A stretch of 64,000 nt of DNA from Spirodela intermedia. Its lineage: Eukaryota > Streptophyta > Magnoliopsida > Alismatales > Araceae. This document shows, in pieces, positions 61,975-64,000 of the stretch. The notes beneath the pieces are model-generated. The model did not search any database. It was not told where the DNA came from and saw only the letters and a program-made list of their open reading frames with translations. A program made the position numbers and the translations under genes. Each line of letters starts with the position of its first letter. Within the stretch, counting starts at the first letter, position 1. The stretch covers positions 3,578,169-3,642,168 of the forward strand of contig LR746276.1 in assembly GCA_902729315.2 (NCBI GenBank), given 5' to 3'.

Positions 61975-63479
61975 GGATGGTTCAAACTGGCATTGTTCTT
62001 TGAAGAGGAGGGGTCACCTTGACCATGGCGATGTGCTCAATCCCATCGAGCAGGGATCGGTAGCAGTGGGCCTGGAAGTTGCCCCACTCCAGGGGAAGCC
62101 GCGCATTGGAAGAACGCTCCACCAGCTTTGCTCTTTTTCTCCTGTATCTGAGAGAGAGAAAGAAAGAAACGATTTTGTTGGCCAGACCCTCTGGAATTTA
62201 TAGAGGGAAAAAGGAAGAGAGATGGACTGAGACCTGATTAGGTCGTCGATGGAGATGATCTTCAGATTTTCCTGCTGTGCGAATTCACATAGCCTGGGCA
62301 ATCTGGCCACTGAACCATCATGCTTGTCCACAATCTCGCATAGGACGGCCACCGGAGGTAGCCCAGCCAGGACGGTAAGATCAACAGAAGCTTCTGTATG
62401 TCCTGCTCTCTTCAACACACCTCCTTCCCTGTATTTGATGGGGAAGATGTGACCGGGGCGATTGAAATCCTCAGCTCGTGAGGTGGGTGATGCCAGAGCG
62501 AGAATTGTCTTTGCCCTGTCTCTTGCAGAAACCCCTGTGGTCGTCCTTTCCTTCACATCCTGCAACAGTGGCGGAGGGGGAATTAAACGAGAGATTGAAA
62601 TTCTGTGTTCAATAGGGTTTTACGATGAACGATTGCGTACCACTGAGATGGTGAATGCAGTGGAGTGCTCCTCTTCGTTTTTCTCCTTGGACACCATCAG
62701 AGGGAGCTGCAACCTCTCCAGGTCTTCCCCTTTCATGGCTACGCAGACTATTCCAGTGCCGTGTCTCACAGCGAACGCCATCGCGTCCGGTGTCACCAGC
62801 GATGCCGCCATTATGAGATCTCCCTGGTTTTCCCTGTCTTCGTCGTCCACCACTACCACGAACTGCGAGATATTCGTACGCAGGCGTCAGCGAGGAATGG
62901 GGAGGGATACCCTAGCTCCTTTGCGAACGAAGCTCAGGCAACTGACCTTGCCACGGCGGATGTCTTCGATGGCCTCGCGGATGGAGGAGAATCCCTCGGC
63001 AGGGTAATCTAGGTCAATTTCGTCATCGCTGTCGGAGAAGAAAGTATCATCGGCTAGAGCCACGTCCCCTGCGTCAGTCGCAAAGACCATGCCATCGGAT
63101 TGGATAGGAGGAGAACCAGAAGCAGCGGCGGCGGCGACAGCTGCGGCATCATCTATATTCCTCAGGTTGATTACAGCGGAACCAGACCCGGTCAGACTGA
63201 CCGAGTCCAATCTTTGGACCTTCCTTATCGCCAAACCCAGGGGATTGAAGAACTGTAACCCGGTGAAATGCCGGAAGCGTCTGCAACGCCTCCTGAAGCC
63301 AAAACTGGGGAATCAGGAGGATGAAATCCAGAAAGGCAACAACTCCGACGACCGACATGCTACACAGAGAGGTCAAAAGATGAAGGTTGTGCAGGGACTC
63401 ACTGAGGGAAGAAGAGATCGGCGGCGACGGAGCAGGAAATGCTGCAGACGGACGAAGAAGAAGCAGACGTGGAAGCCAT
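60596..63479 (-). CDS. RIBA: RIBA, bifunctional DHBP synthase/GTP cyclohydrolase II, plastid (543 aa, seven exons)
   Basis: Minus-strand exons are 63479-63403, 63292-62947, 62862-62641, 62559-62234, 62147-62018, 61863-61567 and 60829-60596 (TAA). They join without frame conflict (1632 nt). Residues 1-~130 hold a Ser-rich plastid transit peptide ([17 protein letters not shown]) and an acidic linker. Residues about 131-335 are the RibB domain (ribulose 5-phosphate to dihydroxybutanone phosphate), with [10 protein letters not shown] at 147-156, [11 protein letters not shown] and [11 protein letters not shown] (His 269). Residues about 345-543 are the RibA domain (GTP to the pyrimidine precursor), with the zinc triad Cys384, Cys395 and Cys397 ([16 protein letters not shown]), [32 protein letters not shown] and [22 protein letters not shown] makes both committed precursors of riboflavin/FAD. 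The usual RENEGD is RENQGD here (Gln154), which could lower the RibB activity; the RibA half looks intact. Confidence 0.96.
60915..61530. repeat. TTGAC-rich minisatellite in the last RIBA intron
   Basis: About eight degenerate units of 70-115 bases are marked by GTTGAC/A at 61003, 61085, 61200, 61277, 61347 and 61433, with decayed ends at 60927 (ATTGAAACC) and 61504 (GTCGACGCC). A typical unit reads (C)CCGTTGACACC, AAAGTAGAAA-AACTGG, GCCTATTTCTCTTC, GGGGGTGGAGTTGACTTCC, GGGCC. Each unit carries one or two TTGAC(C/T) cores, the W-box sequence bound by WRKY factors. The array fills nearly the whole 737-base intron 6 and is far more GC-rich than the other introns. Confidence 0.85.
61923..61971. 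repeat. (GA)24 microsatellite in RIBA intron 5
   Basis: About 24 uninterrupted GA units, reading as a CT tract on the transcribed strand, lie 60 bases upstream of the splice acceptor used at 61863. It may act as, or interfere with, the polypyrimidine tract. The intron is only 154 bases (61864-62017). Confidence 0.9.
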
Positions 63480-64000
63480 TTCCCTTCTCAGCCTCCTCCG
63501 TTCCCCTCGCCCAACTCTTAACAACCTGTGGTACTCTCTCTCTCTCTCTCTCTCTCTTTCCTGTGGGTCGCAGAGAAGGGTGGAAAAGGTAGGGGACGGC
63601 GGGCGCCACCGGATTTCGCCGAGGACGTGGCCGTTGTGGCGGTGGTGAGGTCGGAGGTAAAGCTCCCTACGTCAACGTTAACAGACAATGCAATGGAGAG
63701 TGGGGCCCTTCCCGGGGTACGTGGCAACGCTCTTACCGCGCTCGGGTCCTCTTTCGTACGGCCGCCAAGTGGAGATAAGAGGACCTCGGCCCACCGCTAA
63801 GGAAGCACAACCAACCATTCTGATGACGCGGAGAAGCCCGACTCTGAGCGTAGTAGCAGAGGGCAGCCAGGGCTTTATTGTAATTTGTGAGATTTATCAA
63901 GGGAATGAGATGTCTATTTAATAGCTCAATTGTAGAATATGAAACATCAATTTCCTTGCATGATATATCTTATTTTAATATAAATAAAACCTTAGTAAAA
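63480..64000 (-). promoter_or_regulatory. RIBA 5' UTR and promoter region
   Basis: Directly above the RIBA ATG is a CT-rich leader on the plus-strand view, including (CT)12 at about 63534-63557. GC-rich DNA extends to about 63850 and then becomes AT-rich. A TATTAAATA-like motif (minus strand, about 63912-63920) is a possible distal TATA box. Open frames here are low-complexity mirror frames. No other gene start is seen before the window ends. Confidence 0.4.

Noticed and set aside
62887-63234. Using the exon-2 frame of RIBA as the protein start
   Set aside because: It has no ATG at its 5' end. An upstream exon with [10 protein letters not shown] joins in phase (63403 to 63292) and provides the expected transit peptide.

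Overview
This is a plant nuclear genomic window. Genes are split into many short exons with GT-AG introns (one GC-AG), introns reach 9.7 kb, intergenic DNA is AT-rich, and (GA/CT)n microsatellites are abundant. The products are plant-specific or plastid-targeted: a VAMP71 longin SNARE, a plastid type-I DnaJ, a fused plastid RibBA, and a MIR396 hairpin. The very GC-rich first exons of the DnaJ, RIBA and VAMP genes, followed by AT-rich introns, suggest a monocot. This is inference; the species cannot be named.

Layout. 1-5029 (+): the C-terminal ten exons of NAA35/MAK10, the auxiliary subunit of the NatC N-terminal acetyltransferase; its 5' end lies outside the window. 5030-7075: AT-rich spacer. 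7076-23212 (+): a SPOC-domain gene with a GC-rich 5' region, an untranslated leader, and a 9.66-kb intron that interrupts the SPOC domain. 23213-31149: gene-poor, repeat-rich spacer. 31150-34667 (-): a complete VAMP71-type R-SNARE in four exons. 34668-41290: AT-rich spacer with a 30-bp minisatellite. 41.3-44.1 kb: a microsatellite-dense block that contains a MIR396 hairpin on the minus strand. 44667-44780 (-): OST4, the 37-residue oligosaccharyltransferase subunit, preceded by five degenerate ~155-bp tandem units that resemble its own exon start. 48627-59042 (-): an 11-exon plastid DnaJ (J domain, G/F region, four CxxCxGxG zinc motifs). 60596-63479 (-): a 7-exon RIBA (DHBP synthase/GTP cyclohydrolase II) whose last intron is a TTGAC-rich minisatellite.

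The genes are independent housekeeping loci, not a cluster: N-terminal acetylation, Pol II-linked regulation, vacuolar/late secretory fusion, N-glycosylation, plastid chaperoning and riboflavin synthesis. MIR396, which elsewhere targets growth-regulating-factor mRNAs, is the regulatory locus. I found no evidence of a wholly new system. The least expected items are the MIR396 precursor inside simple-sequence DNA, the OST4 repeat array, the RENQGD substitution in RIBA, and the tandem repeats inside introns.
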